Below are positions 8,138 to 16,827 of a stretch of 32,439 nucleotides of DNA, in pieces. The number at the start of each line of letters is the position of its first letter. Within the stretch, counting starts at the first letter, position 1. The stretch is taken from contig JAQSWP010000012.1 of the NCBI GenBank assembly GCA_029266575.1, positions 1 through 32,439 on the forward strand. The letters run 5' to 3'. Made by a program: the position numbers and the translations under genes. The stretch is from Alphaproteobacteria bacterium (GTDB lineage Bacteria > Pseudomonadota > Alphaproteobacteria > Reyranellales > JAQSWP01). The notes under the pieces are model-generated. The model did not search any database. It was given only the letters and a program-made list of their open reading frames with translations, and had not been told where the DNA came from.

Positions 8138-9043
8138 ATGGTATCGACCGACAGGACGCTTTTCGGACAGGCCATGGCGGCAGCGGCGACGCTGCCGGCG
8201 CTGCTGGTCGCCGCCGATCGCGTGGCGCTGACGGTGATCCAGGGTGTCCACGGCCGCCGCAGAGTCGGCCAGGGCGACAGTTTCTGGCAGTTCCGCCGCT
8301 ACCAGCCGGGCGATGCCACCGCGCGCATCGACTGGCGCCAATCGGCCAAGAGCCGCGCCGTGTTCGTGCGCGAGACCGAATGGGAAGCGGCCGCCTCGGT
8401 GTGGCTGTGGCGCGATGCATCGCCCTCGATGCGCTGGGCCTCGCGCGACGAATTCCCGCACAAGGCCGAACGCGCCGAGCTGGCGCTGCTGGCGCTGGGC
8501 GGTCTGCTGGTCAATGGCGGCGAGCGCATCGCGCAACTGGGCACCGGCGAGCGGCCCGTCACCGGCCGCGCCGTGTTGCGCCGGCTGGCCGCGACCTTGC
8601 AGATCGAGCGCCGGCACGAGCAGACCGATTCGCCCAGCCTGCCGCGGCGCATGGCGCTGCCGGCCTATGGTCATGTGGTGTGGTTCTCCGATTTCCTGGC
8701 GCCGCTCGACGAGATCGAAAACATGGTGCGCTACTACGCCGGCATGGGCGTGTTCGGCCATCTGGTGCAGGTGCTCGATCCGGCCGAGGAGGAACTGCCC
8801 TTCGCCGGCCATGTGCGTTTCGCCGGGCTGGAGAACGAAGGCACGCATCTGATCCGCAAAGTGGAAGCCGTACGCGCCGCCTACATCCAGCGCCTGGCGG
8901 CGCAGCGCGAAGGGCTGGCGCGGATTGCGCAATCCTCGGGCTGGACCCTGCACCAGCACCGCACCGACCACGCGCCGCAGACCTTGCTGCTGTCGCTCTA
9001 TCTCGCTTTGGCGCAGCCGCGCCGCAACGCCGTGGCGAGGTAA
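8138..9043 (+). CDS. DUF58 domain protein
   Basis: 301 residues. The DUF58 core is recognisable: FRRYQPGD-x(4)-IDWRQSAKS at about 50-70 (normally R-x-Y-x-x-GD...IDW-x-x-SA), followed by VFVRETEWE and WLWRDASPSMRW, a vWA-like strand with D-x-SPS that resembles a MIDAS loop. DUF58 proteins almost always accompany MoxR ATPases and are thought to be partners or substrates in their chaperone cycle. It is cytoplasmic, with no convincing membrane segment. It starts 21 bases after moxR and ends five bases before the next gene, so co-transcription is very likely. Confidence 0.93.
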   Translation: MVSTDRTLFGQAMAAAATLPALLVAADRVALTVIQGVHGRRRVGQGDSFWQFRRYQPGDATARIDWRQSAKSRAVFVRETEWEAAASVWLWRDASPSMRWASRDEFPHKAERAELALLALGGLLVNGGERIAQLGTGERPVTGRAVLRRLAATLQIERRHEQTDSPSLPRRMALPAYGHVVWFSDFLAPLDEIENMVRYYAGMGVFGHLVQVLDPAEEELPFAGHVRFAGLENEGTHLIRKVEAVRAAYIQRLAAQREGLARIAQSSGWTLHQHRTDHAPQTLLLSLYLALAQPRRNAVAR

Positions 9044-9048
9044 GGCCG

Positions 9049-11793
9049 ATGCTCAATCTCGGCGCGCTTGCCTTTGCCGCCCCCTGGGCGCTGGCGCTGA
9101 CCATCGTGCTGCCGGTGATCTGGTGGCTGCTGCGCCTGCTGCCGCCCTCGCCCAAGCTGATCAAGTTTCCCGCCATCCGCCTGCTGCTGGGGCTGAAGCC
9201 GGAAGAAGAGACGCCGCATAAGCTGCCGTTATGGCTGGCGATCCTGCGTTTGCTGCTGGTGGCGCTGATGATCGCCGCCCTCGCCAAGCCGCTGCTCAAT
9301 CCAGCCGGCGATCTCGAAGGCAGCGGTCCGCTGGTGGTGGTGATCGACGATGGCTGGGCCGCAGCGCCCGGCTGGCGCCAGCGCCAGGATCATATAGGCG
9401 CGCTGATCGACAAGGCCGAACGCGCCGACCGCAATGTGGCGATCCTCACCACGGCACCTGCTGCGATCGACGAGCAGCCGCTGCCGCGCGGCCTGTTGCG
9501 TCCCAGTGATGCGCGGGCGCTGGTCAATGCGCTGAAGCCTAAACCATGGCCCACCGACCGCGCCGCCCTGGCGCAGACGCTCGACGTCAGTGCCTTCGGC
9601 AGCGGCGCCACGGTGGTGTGGGTCAGCGACGGCCTGGACGATCCCGCCGTCGCGGCGCTGGGCGAGAAGCTGCGCGATGCCGGTGCGCTGCAATTGCTGT
9701 TGCCCGATGGCGAAGTAGCGCCGATCGCGCTGCTGCCGCCGTCGGCGCAAGGCAACGAGCTGGTGCTCCGCTCCCAGCGCCCCGCCTCCGATCTGCCGCG
9801 CCGCATCGCCGTGCAGGCGAGCGACGATCAGGGCCGCGCAATCGCGCGCATGGAAATGGAATTCGCCGCCGGTGCGACACAGGCGCAGACGCCTTTCAAC
9901 GTGCCAAACGAATTGCGCAACCGTGTGGTGCGGCTGGACGTCGAACGCCAGAACGGCGCCGGCAGCGCCGCGCTGCTGGACGAGCGCTTCCGCCGCCGGC
10001 CCGTCGGCGTGATCGGCGTGCCGCCCAGCGAGACCGGCACGCCGCTGCTGAACGACGTCTATTATCTCGACCGCGCGCTGGCGCCGATTGCCGCCATCTC
10101 GGTCGGCGACGTGAAAACGCTGATGGACGAGAAGCTTGCCGTGCTGCTGCTGCCCGACAGCGCCGCGCCCTCGACCGCCGACCGCGAGGCGTTGGAGCGC
10201 TGGATGGCGACCGGCGGCGTGGTGGTGCGCTTCGCCGGCCCGCGTTTGGCCAATGCGCCGGAAGATCCGCTGTCGCCGGTGCGCTTGCGCGCGGGCGAAC
10301 GCGCGCTGGGCGGCGCCATCGCCTGGGGCGAGCCGGCCAGGCTGGCCGAATTCGCCGACCAGAGCCCGTTCGCCGGCCTCGCCGTGCCGCCCGACGTGCA
10401 GATCAGCCAGCAGGTGCTGGCCGAACCCGATGTCGAACTGAGCGAGCGCACCTGGGCGCGGTTGAGCGACGGCACGCCGCTGGTCACCGCGCAGCGCAAG
10501 GGCGAAGGCTGGCTGGTGCTGTTCCACACTTCGGCCAACACCACCTGGACCAATCTGCCGCTCTCCGGCCTGTTCGTGGAAATGCTGCAGCGGCTGGTGG
10601 CGCTCTCGCGCGGCGTCGCCGGCGGCAAGTTCGACCAGGCGCTCAGGCCTTATCGCGTGTTCGACGGTTTCGGCCGGCTGGGCGATCCGCCGGTCGGCGT
10701 GCGCGCCATCACGCCCGAGCTGGCGGCACGCTTTGCGCCCGGTCCCACGACACCGCCCGGCCTCTACGGCGAGGAAGGCGCGCAGCAGGCGTTCAATCTC
10801 GGCGACCGCGTCGGCAATCTTTCGGCGCTGACCGGCATCGCCGGTGGCGCGACTTTGGGGCTGATCGAGGCGCAAGGCGAAATCGACCTTGTGCCGTTGG
10901 TGCTGGTGGCGGCGATGATCCTGCTGCTGGCCGATATCTTCATCGCGCTGTGGCTGCGCGGTCTGCTGCCGGCCGCCACGCGCCTGCGACGCGCGCCGGT
11001 GACGATGCTGATCGCGCTCCTGGTTGGCGCGGCACTGTTGTCGCCGCACGATGCCGGAGCGCAAACGCGCGACGACGAGGTCATGCTGCGTGCCACCTTG
11101 GAAACGCGACTGGCCTATATCGTCACCGGCAACAACGAGGTCGACCAGGTCTCGCGCGCCGGTCTGACCGGCCTCAGCGCCGTGCTCAAGCAGCGCACTT
11201 CGGTCGAACCGGCCGAACCGGTCGGCATCAATCCCGACAGCGATGAGCTGCGCCTGTTCCCCTTCATCTACTGGCCGGTCACCACCGAACAGCCCAGCTT
11301 GTCGCGCGATGGCGTCGCGGCAGTCGATCGCTATCTGAAGCAGGGCGGCATCATCCTGTTCGACACGCGCGATGCGCATCTCACCGGCGGCCGCACCGGT
11401 GCCGGTCAAGGCACCCGCGAATTGCGCCGCCTGCTGGCCGGCATCGAGATTCCGCCTTTGATCGCCATGTCCAAGGACCACGTGCTGGGCAAATCGTTCT
11501 ACCTGCTGAGCGACTTCCCCGGCCGTTGGGCCGGCGCTTCGCTGTGGCTGGAAGCGGGCGACGGGCGGGTCAATGACGGCGTCTCTTCATTGGTGATCGG
11601 CGGCAACGACTGGGCCGGCGCCTGGGCCATCAATTCCTTCGGCGATCCGATGCTTCCCGTGGCGCCCGGCGGCAACAACCAGCGCGAACTGGCCTATCGC
11701 TTCGGCGTCAACATCGTCATGTACGCGCTGACCGGCAACTACAAGGACGACCAGGTGCATCTGCCCAAGATCCTCGAGAGGCTGGTGCGATGA
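9049..11793 (+). CDS. BatA-like / DUF4159 membrane fusion protein
   Basis: 914 residues from the ATG at 9049. The N-terminal about 85 residues are BatA-like: two membrane helices flanking the LIKFPAIRLLLGLK loop. A large extracytoplasmic middle follows. Near 614-645 is another helix (LVLVAAMILLLADIFIALWL), then at 653-672 a segment that looks exactly like a signal peptide (MLIALLVGAALLSPHDAGA before Q672). The rest is a DUF4159 domain with FPFIYWPVTTEQPSLS, YLKQGGIILFDTRDAHLT and a glutamine-amidotransferase-like fold. The start was chosen over longer in-frame extensions because 9049 lies five bases after the DUF58 stop and the sequence upstream is only the shadow of DUF58. Its last codon overlaps the next gene by ATGA. 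Role: envelope partner of the MoxR system; substrate unknown. Confidence 0.92.
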   Translation: MLNLGALAFAAPWALALTIVLPVIWWLLRLLPPSPKLIKFPAIRLLLGLKPEEETPHKLPLWLAILRLLLVALMIAALAKPLLNPAGDLEGSGPLVVVIDDGWAAAPGWRQRQDHIGALIDKAERADRNVAILTTAPAAIDEQPLPRGLLRPSDARALVNALKPKPWPTDRAALAQTLDVSAFGSGATVVWVSDGLDDPAVAALGEKLRDAGALQLLLPDGEVAPIALLPPSAQGNELVLRSQRPASDLPRRIAVQASDDQGRAIARMEMEFAAGATQAQTPFNVPNELRNRVVRLDVERQNGAGSAALLDERFRRRPVGVIGVPPSETGTPLLNDVYYLDRALAPIAAISVGDVKTLMDEKLAVLLLPDSAAPSTADREALERWMATGGVVVRFAGPRLANAPEDPLSPVRLRAGERALGGAIAWGEPARLAEFADQSPFAGLAVPPDVQISQQVLAEPDVELSERTWARLSDGTPLVTAQRKGEGWLVLFHTSANTTWTNLPLSGLFVEMLQRLVALSRGVAGGKFDQALRPYRVFDGFGRLGDPPVGVRAITPELAARFAPGPTTPPGLYGEEGAQQAFNLGDRVGNLSALTGIAGGATLGLIEAQGEIDLVPLVLVAAMILLLADIFIALWLRGLLPAATRLRRAPVTMLIALLVGAALLSPHDAGAQTRDDEVMLRATLETRLAYIVTGNNEVDQVSRAGLTGLSAVLKQRTSVEPAEPVGINPDSDELRLFPFIYWPVTTEQPSLSRDGVAAVDRYLKQGGIILFDTRDAHLTGGRTGAGQGTRELRRLLAGIEIPPLIAMSKDHVLGKSFYLLSDFPGRWAGASLWLEAGDGRVNDGVSSLVIGGNDWAGAWAINSFGDPMLPVAPGGNNQRELAYRFGVNIVMYALTGNYKDDQVHLPKILERLVR

Positions 11794-13865
11794 GCGGGTC
11801 CGCTGCTTCCCTCGCCTTCGATCCGCTGATCCCGTGGTGGTCCATCGCCGCGTTCGGCGGTGTGGCGCTGCTGCTGCTGCTGCTGTCGCTGCGCGCCCGC
11901 GCCCGCGGCCTGTGGTGGCGCGCGCTGGTGCTGGCGTCGGTGCTGGCCGCGCTTTCCAACTCGATCCTGGTCGAGGAGGAGCGCCGCTTCCTGCCCGATA
12001 TCGCCGTCATCGTCGTCGACCAGTCCGAAAGCCAGAACCTGGCGCAGCGGCCGCAGCAGATCGCTGCCGCCCGCGCCAGCCTGCAGCGCAAGCTCAGCGC
12101 CGTCGAGCGGCTGGAAATCCGCGAGGTGGTGCTGCCGCCGTCCAGCGCCGGGGTCGAGCGCAATGGCACGCGGCTGATCGATGCCATGAACGATGCGCTC
12201 TCCGACGTGCCGCGTGATCGGCTGGCCGGCGTGGTGCTGCTGACCGACGGGCAGGTGCACGACGTGCCGGCGGGTGCGGCGCCGGTGCTGGGCGCGCCGA
12301 TCCATGGCGTGTTGACCGGAAAGCGCGGCGAGATCGACCGCCGGCTGGTGCTGGACCAGGCGCCGCGCTTTGGCGTCGTCGGCAAGGGCGTCACCGCACG
12401 GGTCAAGGTCGAGGACGAGGCCGCGCCGGGGACGCCGGTGTCGGTCAACGTCTCGGTCGAGGGCCAGGCGCCGTTTGCCGTCGCGGGCCGGGTCGGCGAG
12501 ATGCTGTCGGTCGACGTGCCGGTCCAGCATGCCGGCGACAACATCGTTGAAATCACGGTCGGGCCGGGTACGCAAGAACTGACCTTGGAAAACAATCGCG
12601 TGCTGTTCACCGTCTCGGGCGTACGCGATCGGCTGCGCGTGCTGCTGGTGTCGGGCGAGCCCTACCAGGGCGAGCGCGCCTGGCGCAATCTGCTGAAATC
12701 CGATCCCGCCGTCGATCTGGTGCATTTCACCATCCTGCGCACCCCGGCCAAGGACGATTTCACCCCGGTGCGCGAGCTGTCGCTGATCGTGTTCCCAATG
12801 AACGAGCTGTTCGAGGAAAAGCTCAACGAGTTCAACCTCATCATCTTCGACCGCTACGAGGCGGGCTCGATCATCACCGCCGACTATTTCCGCAACATCG
12901 CCAAATACGTGCAGGATGGCGGCGCGCTGTTGCTGGGCGTCGGCCCGGTCTATGCCACGCAGCGCTCGCTGTTCCGCTCGCCCTTAGGCGCGGTGCTGCC
13001 GGCCTCGCCGACCGGCCGCGTCAACGAGAGTGGCTTCAAGCCCCAACTGTCCGCTCTCGGCCAGCGCCATCCCATCACCGCCGACCTGCCCGGCGCCGGC
13101 GCCGGCGAGAACGATCCAAATTGGGGCCGCTGGTTCCGCTTGGTGACCTCCAGTGTCAGCCGCGGCGAGATCCTGATGAAGGGTTCGGGCGATCAGCCGC
13201 TTTTGGTGGTCAACCGGGTCGGCGAAGGCCGGGTCGGCCAATTGATGTCCGACCATCTGTGGCTGTGGAACCGCGGCGTCGAAGGCGGCGGGCCGCAGGC
13301 GGAGCTGGTGCGGCGGCTGGCGCATTGGCTGATGAAGGAGCCCGATCTCGAGGAAGAATCGATGCGGGCCACGGTGCGCGGCAATCGCATCGACATCCTG
13401 CGCCGCACTCTGGCCGAGACGTTCGATCCGGTGTCGATGACCGGCCCGGACGGCACCACCAGGGTGCTGGCGCTGAACGGCGTCGGGCCCGGCCGCGGCA
13501 CCGCCAGCGTCACGGTCGACAAGCCCGGCATCTACCGCTTCGACGACGGCCGCGCCCAGGCCATCGCCGCCATCGGCAGCGCCAACCCGGTCGAATTCGC
13601 CGACGTGCGCGCCACCACCGAGAAGCTGCAGCCGCTGGTCACCGCCAATGCCGGCGGCTTCGTCTGGCTGTCGGATGCGCCCGATCCGGACGTGCGCATG
13701 GTGCGCGAGGGCCGCGCCTCCTCGGGCCGCGACTGGTTCGGCCTGCAGCGGCGCGAAGCCTATAACGTCACCGGCGTGCGCGAATATCCGCTGATGCCGG
13801 GTGCGCTGCTTGCCATCCTGCTGGTGTTCGGGCTGGGCGCCGCCTGGTATCGCGAAGGCCGCTGA
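11790..13865 (+). CDS. vWA-like membrane protein of the MoxR operon
   Basis: 691 residues. Two N-terminal helices (about 11-31 and 38-55) lead into a von Willebrand A-like domain: strand IAVIVVDQSESQ, giving the MIDAS D-x-S-x-S as DQSES, and VVLLTDGQVHDV for the later TDG element. A long periplasmic part follows, with a GATase-like segment (YVQDGGALLLGVGPVYA). One C-terminal helix (LMPGALLAILLVFGLGAAWY) ends the protein. The layout suits a membrane receptor for the MoxR/DUF58 pair. It starts inside the stop of the DUF4159 gene (ATGA at 11790-11793) and is the last gene of the operon. I see no terminator just after it. Confidence 0.9.
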   Translation: MSGSAASLAFDPLIPWWSIAAFGGVALLLLLLSLRARARGLWWRALVLASVLAALSNSILVEEERRFLPDIAVIVVDQSESQNLAQRPQQIAAARASLQRKLSAVERLEIREVVLPPSSAGVERNGTRLIDAMNDALSDVPRDRLAGVVLLTDGQVHDVPAGAAPVLGAPIHGVLTGKRGEIDRRLVLDQAPRFGVVGKGVTARVKVEDEAAPGTPVSVNVSVEGQAPFAVAGRVGEMLSVDVPVQHAGDNIVEITVGPGTQELTLENNRVLFTVSGVRDRLRVLLVSGEPYQGERAWRNLLKSDPAVDLVHFTILRTPAKDDFTPVRELSLIVFPMNELFEEKLNEFNLIIFDRYEAGSIITADYFRNIAKYVQDGGALLLGVGPVYATQRSLFRSPLGAVLPASPTGRVNESGFKPQLSALGQRHPITADLPGAGAGENDPNWGRWFRLVTSSVSRGEILMKGSGDQPLLVVNRVGEGRVGQLMSDHLWLWNRGVEGGGPQAELVRRLAHWLMKEPDLEEESMRATVRGNRIDILRRTLAETFDPVSMTGPDGTTRVLALNGVGPGRGTASVTVDKPGIYRFDDGRAQAIAAIGSANPVEFADVRATTEKLQPLVTANAGGFVWLSDAPDPDVRMVREGRASSGRDWFGLQRREAYNVTGVREYPLMPGALLAILLVFGLGAAWYREGR

Positions 13866-14011
13866 AGAGATTTCGCGCAAGAAACCGGATCACTGCCAAG
13901 TCATTGGGGTGCGCGCATCGCTGCGTTGAGTCCCAGCGCCGCGCGAGGTCATTGCGCCGGCTGCGGAAAAATCCATATATGGCGTCAATCCGCAACACGG
14001 GAGTTCCCGCC

Positions 14012-14731
14012 ATGATCGATCCCCGCCCGTACAGCAAGCTCGGCCGCTTCGACAACGAATGGCTGAACGCGCGCTATCATTTCTCCTTCTCCGGCTTCCA
14101 CGATCCCAAGCGCATGGGCCAGGGTCCGCTGATCGTGTGGAACAACGACCGCATCCGCGCCGGCACCGGCTTCGATCCGCATCCCCATCGCGACATGGAG
14201 ATCATCACCTACGTCATGAAGGGCGCGATCAGCCATCAGGACAATATCGGCAACAAGGGCCGCACCGGCGCCGGCCAGATCCAGGTGATGAGCGCCGGCA
14301 CCGGCATCGTCCATGCCGAGCACAATCTGGAGGGCGAGGAGACCGAGCTGTTCCAGATCTGGATCGCGCCCGACAAGCAGGGCGTGAAGCCGCGCTGGGA
14401 GACCCTCGATTTCCCCACCTCCGAGCGCAACGGCAAGCTTCTGCCGCTGGCCTCGGGCCGCAAGGGCGACGACAAGGCGATCCCGCTCTACCAGGATGCG
14501 GCCGTCTATGCCGCCACCCTGGAGCCGGGCGAGAGCGTCGAGCACGTGATGGGCAAGGATCGCCAGGCTTATCTGGTGCTGGCCAAAGGCAGCGCCGAGA
14601 TCAACGGCACCAAGCTCGGGCCGCGCGACGGCGCCGCGGTGAGCGATGAAGAGGCGCTGACCATCAAGGCCGGCGAGCAGACCGAGATCGTGCTGGTCGA
14701 CGTGCCGGCCGGGCCGGCGTGGCGCGGGTAG
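14012..14731 (+). CDS. pirin family protein (bicupin; YhaK-like)
   Basis: 239 residues of the pirin/quercetinase-like bicupin family. The N-terminal cupin has the metal-binding pattern FDPHPHRDMEIITYVMKG-x-ISHQDN, then GTGIVHAEHN, giving three or four histidines and a glutamate for one metal. Some relatives cleave quercetin in vitro, but the cellular role is usually unknown. The ATG at 14012 follows GGGAG and gives the family-typical MIDPRPYSKLGRFDNEWL start; ATG at 13979 would add 11 residues. It stands alone, with a strong terminator 24 bases after its stop. It is mildly homologous in layout to YhaK, but I would not transfer that name. Confidence 0.92.
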   Translation: MIDPRPYSKLGRFDNEWLNARYHFSFSGFHDPKRMGQGPLIVWNNDRIRAGTGFDPHPHRDMEIITYVMKGAISHQDNIGNKGRTGAGQIQVMSAGTGIVHAEHNLEGEETELFQIWIAPDKQGVKPRWETLDFPTSERNGKLLPLASGRKGDDKAIPLYQDAAVYAATLEPGESVEHVMGKDRQAYLVLAKGSAEINGTKLGPRDGAAVSDEEALTIKAGEQTEIVLVDVPAGPAWRG

Positions 14732-14754
14732 TTCCCCACAGTCGCAAGAACGCG

Positions 14755-14789
14755 ATGCCGCCCTTGGCAACGAGGGCGGCATTTTCTTT
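14755..14789 (+). terminator. rho-independent terminator after the pirin gene
   Basis: Ten-base perfect stem ATGCCGCCCT (14755-14764) and AGGGCGGCAT (14773-14782), an eight-base loop TGGCAACG, then TTTCTTT. It is the clearest terminator in the window and separates pirin from the following SDR. Confidence 0.9.
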
Positions 14790-14883
14790 ATCGCCGCGTC
14801 GCGATGCGGAAAATTCCGCCGCCCTGTTCAGCACCCGCGCCGCTCCCTAGAATGCCGCCGACAAATCAAAGGAGAGAACGGCC

Positions 14884-15660
14884 ATGGCTTATAAAGGCTT
14901 CGACCTGACCGGCAAGGTCTCGCTGGTGACCGGCGGCAATAGTGGCATCGGCTTGGGCATGGCCGAAGCGCTGGCGCAGGCCGGCGCCGGCGTGTGCATC
15001 TGGGGCACCAACGAGGAGAAGAACAAGGCGGCGCTGAAACACCTGCAGCAGTTCGGCGGCAAGGTGCATTCGATCCGCTGCGACGTATCGGACGAGGCGG
15101 CGGTCGAGAAGAGCTTCGCCGAGACGGTCAAGGTCATGGGCCATGTCGACAATTGCGTCGCCAATGCCGGCACCTCGGGCAAGGGCGGCGCGCCGATCCA
15201 TGAAATGCCGACCGCCGAGTGGCGGCGCATGATGAGCATCAATCTCGATGGCGTGTTCTTCACCCTGCGCGCGGCCTCCAGGCACATGGTCGAGCGCGGC
15301 AAGGGCGGCTCGCTGGTGGCGATGTCGTCTTCCGCCGCCATCGAGGGGGCGGCGCGCGCTTCTCACTATGGCGCCACCAAGGGCGCGCTGTGCGCCATGA
15401 TCCGCGCCATCGCCGTCGAACTGGCGCGCTACAAGATCACTGCCAATTCCATCCTGCCGGGCTGGATCGAAACGCCGATGACCGAGCGGCTGTTCCATAA
15501 CAACAAGCCGTTCGAGGAGAAGGTGCTGCCGCGCGTGCCGGTGCGCCGGGGCGGCGTCGGCGCCGATTTCGGGCCGCTGGCGGTGTACCTGGCGTCGGAC
15601 GCCACCGGCTACACCACCGGGCAGAATTTCGTGGTCGACGGCGGCTACACCGTCTTCTAG
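14884..15660 (+). CDS. SDR-family oxidoreductase
   Basis: NAD(P)-dependent short-chain dehydrogenase/reductase of 258 residues, substrate unknown. Classical motifs are complete: TGGNSGIG (16-23) for the cofactor, NAG (94-96), catalytic serine in SSS (148-150), Y162 and K166 in YGATK, and the C-terminal DGGYTVF. A good AGGAGA site precedes the ATG. The MFS exporter begins at the base after its stop codon, so the two are surely one transcript. A second SDR lies on the opposite strand beyond the exporter, but the two share only family motifs. Confidence 0.93.
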   Translation: MAYKGFDLTGKVSLVTGGNSGIGLGMAEALAQAGAGVCIWGTNEEKNKAALKHLQQFGGKVHSIRCDVSDEAAVEKSFAETVKVMGHVDNCVANAGTSGKGGAPIHEMPTAEWRRMMSINLDGVFFTLRAASRHMVERGKGGSLVAMSSSAAIEGAARASHYGATKGALCAMIRAIAVELARYKITANSILPGWIETPMTERLFHNNKPFEEKVLPRVPVRRGGVGADFGPLAVYLASDATGYTTGQNFVVDGGYTVF

Positions 15661-16827
15661 GTGCCCCGTCCCTCCCTTGCGCTGCTCGCCCTGATCAGCG
15701 CCGGCGGTCCGCTGGCGCTGAACATCATCGTGCCGTCGCTGCCCGGCATCGCCACGGCGCTGGGCGTTTCCTACAGCGCCGTGCAATTGCTGCTGACGGT
15801 CTATCTGCTGGCGTTCGGCGGCTTCCAGCTGGTGGTCGGCCCGCTGGCCGACCGCATCGGCCGGCGCGCCACCCTGCAGCTCGGCCTGCTGGTCTTCATC
15901 GCGTCCAGCGCCGGCGGGCTGTTCGCCTCCTCCATCGAGCTGCTGACCGTGGTGCGCGTGGGCCAGGCGTTCGGCGCCTGCACCTTGATGCTGGTGCCGC
16001 GCGCCATCGTGCGCGATTCCTATCCCGGCGCCGAAGCGGTGCGCGCCATGGCCTTCATCGCCATGGTGATGTCGGTGGGGCCCGCACTCTCGCCAGTGAT
16101 CGGCGGCGTCGGCGAGGAGCTGGTCAACTGGCGCTTCGGCTTCGGCTTTTGCGTCGTGCTCGGCATCGTGCTGCTGGTCTGGCTCAGCATCAGCCTGATC
16201 GAGACGCGGGTGATCGAGGCCACCGGCCATCCCAACTGGCGCGAATTGCTGCGCCGCTACCGCTCGTTGCTGCGCAACCGCGCCTTTCTCGGCAATACGC
16301 TGGTGCTGTCGATGATGACCGGCTGCTTCTTCGCCTGGGTTTCGGCGGCGCCGGCCCTGTTCGCCTTCCGTTACGCCATCTCGCCCGGCGAATTCGGCGC
16401 GATCATGCTGACTATCTCGATCGGCTTCGTGATCGGCACCTTCGCCGCCGCCCGCGCCGCCCGTTTCGTCAGCATGGAGCGCATGATGGTATGGGGCGCG
16501 GTGGCGGTGGCTTGCAGCATGGTGCTGTTGGTCAGCGCCGCCTTCGTCGACAGCCCCATCTATTACGTCGCCGTGATGCTGAGCTACTCGATCTCCAACG
16601 GCTTCGTCTATCCGACCTCGATCTCGGGCGCCACGGCGGTCGATCCGCGCATCGCCGGAGCGGCCTCGGCCTTCATGGGCTTCATCCAGCTCATCATCGG
16701 CACCTTCGCCTCGGCCATCGCCGGCGCTTTCGCCGGCGCCAGCCCGGTGTCGCTGATCGCGGTCTGCGTCGTATGCGGCTTGCTGACGCCGGTCTGCCTG
16801 CTGCTGATTCCGAAAGCGAAAGGCTAG
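15661..16827 (+). CDS. MFS transporter, Bcr/CflA drug-resistance type
   Basis: Proton-driven exporter of 388 residues with about 12 hydrophobic segments. Motif A between helices 2 and 3 is GPLADRIGRR, and RVGQAFGACTLMLVPRAIVRD matches the helix-4 signature of the Bcr/CflA (DHA1) group, which exports bicyclomycin, chloramphenicol and similar compounds. The start is a GTG directly after the stop of the SDR gene with no intervening base, implying translational reinitiation; a downstream start cannot be excluded. Its stop TAG is shared with the opposite-strand SDR through a CTAG tetranucleotide. Substrate is unknown. Confidence 0.9.
   Translation: MPRPSLALLALISAGGPLALNIIVPSLPGIATALGVSYSAVQLLLTVYLLAFGGFQLVVGPLADRIGRRATLQLGLLVFIASSAGGLFASSIELLTVVRVGQAFGACTLMLVPRAIVRDSYPGAEAVRAMAFIAMVMSVGPALSPVIGGVGEELVNWRFGFGFCVVLGIVLLVWLSISLIETRVIEATGHPNWRELLRRYRSLLRNRAFLGNTLVLSMMTGCFFAWVSAAPALFAFRYAISPGEFGAIMLTISIGFVIGTFAAARAARFVSMERMMVWGAVAVACSMVLLVSAAFVDSPIYYVAVMLSYSISNGFVYPTSISGATAVDPRIAGAASAFMGFIQLIIGTFASAIAGAFAGASPVSLIAVCVVCGLLTPVCLLLIPKAKG

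Noticed and set aside
8380-9048. Upstream in-frame extension of the DUF4159 gene
   Set aside because: It lies wholly inside the DUF58 gene in another frame and has shadow-like composition; the ATG at 9049 fits the membrane start of the family.
9229-11481. 750-codon open frame on the minus strand opposite the DUF4159 gene
   Set aside because: Rich in H, Q, R, G and A, the usual shadow of a GC-rich gene; no motif; the plus-strand protein is a clear family member.
13952-13981. Possible promoter TTGCGC-18-TATATG before the pirin gene
   Set aside because: The -35 matches the consensus at only three positions; CCATATATGG at 13973-13982 is a short palindrome without further support.
14806-14819. 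Palindrome GCGGAA-AA-TTCCGC between the pirin terminator and the SDR
   Set aside because: Six-base arms in a GC-rich intergenic region are expected by chance; no promoter elements next to it.
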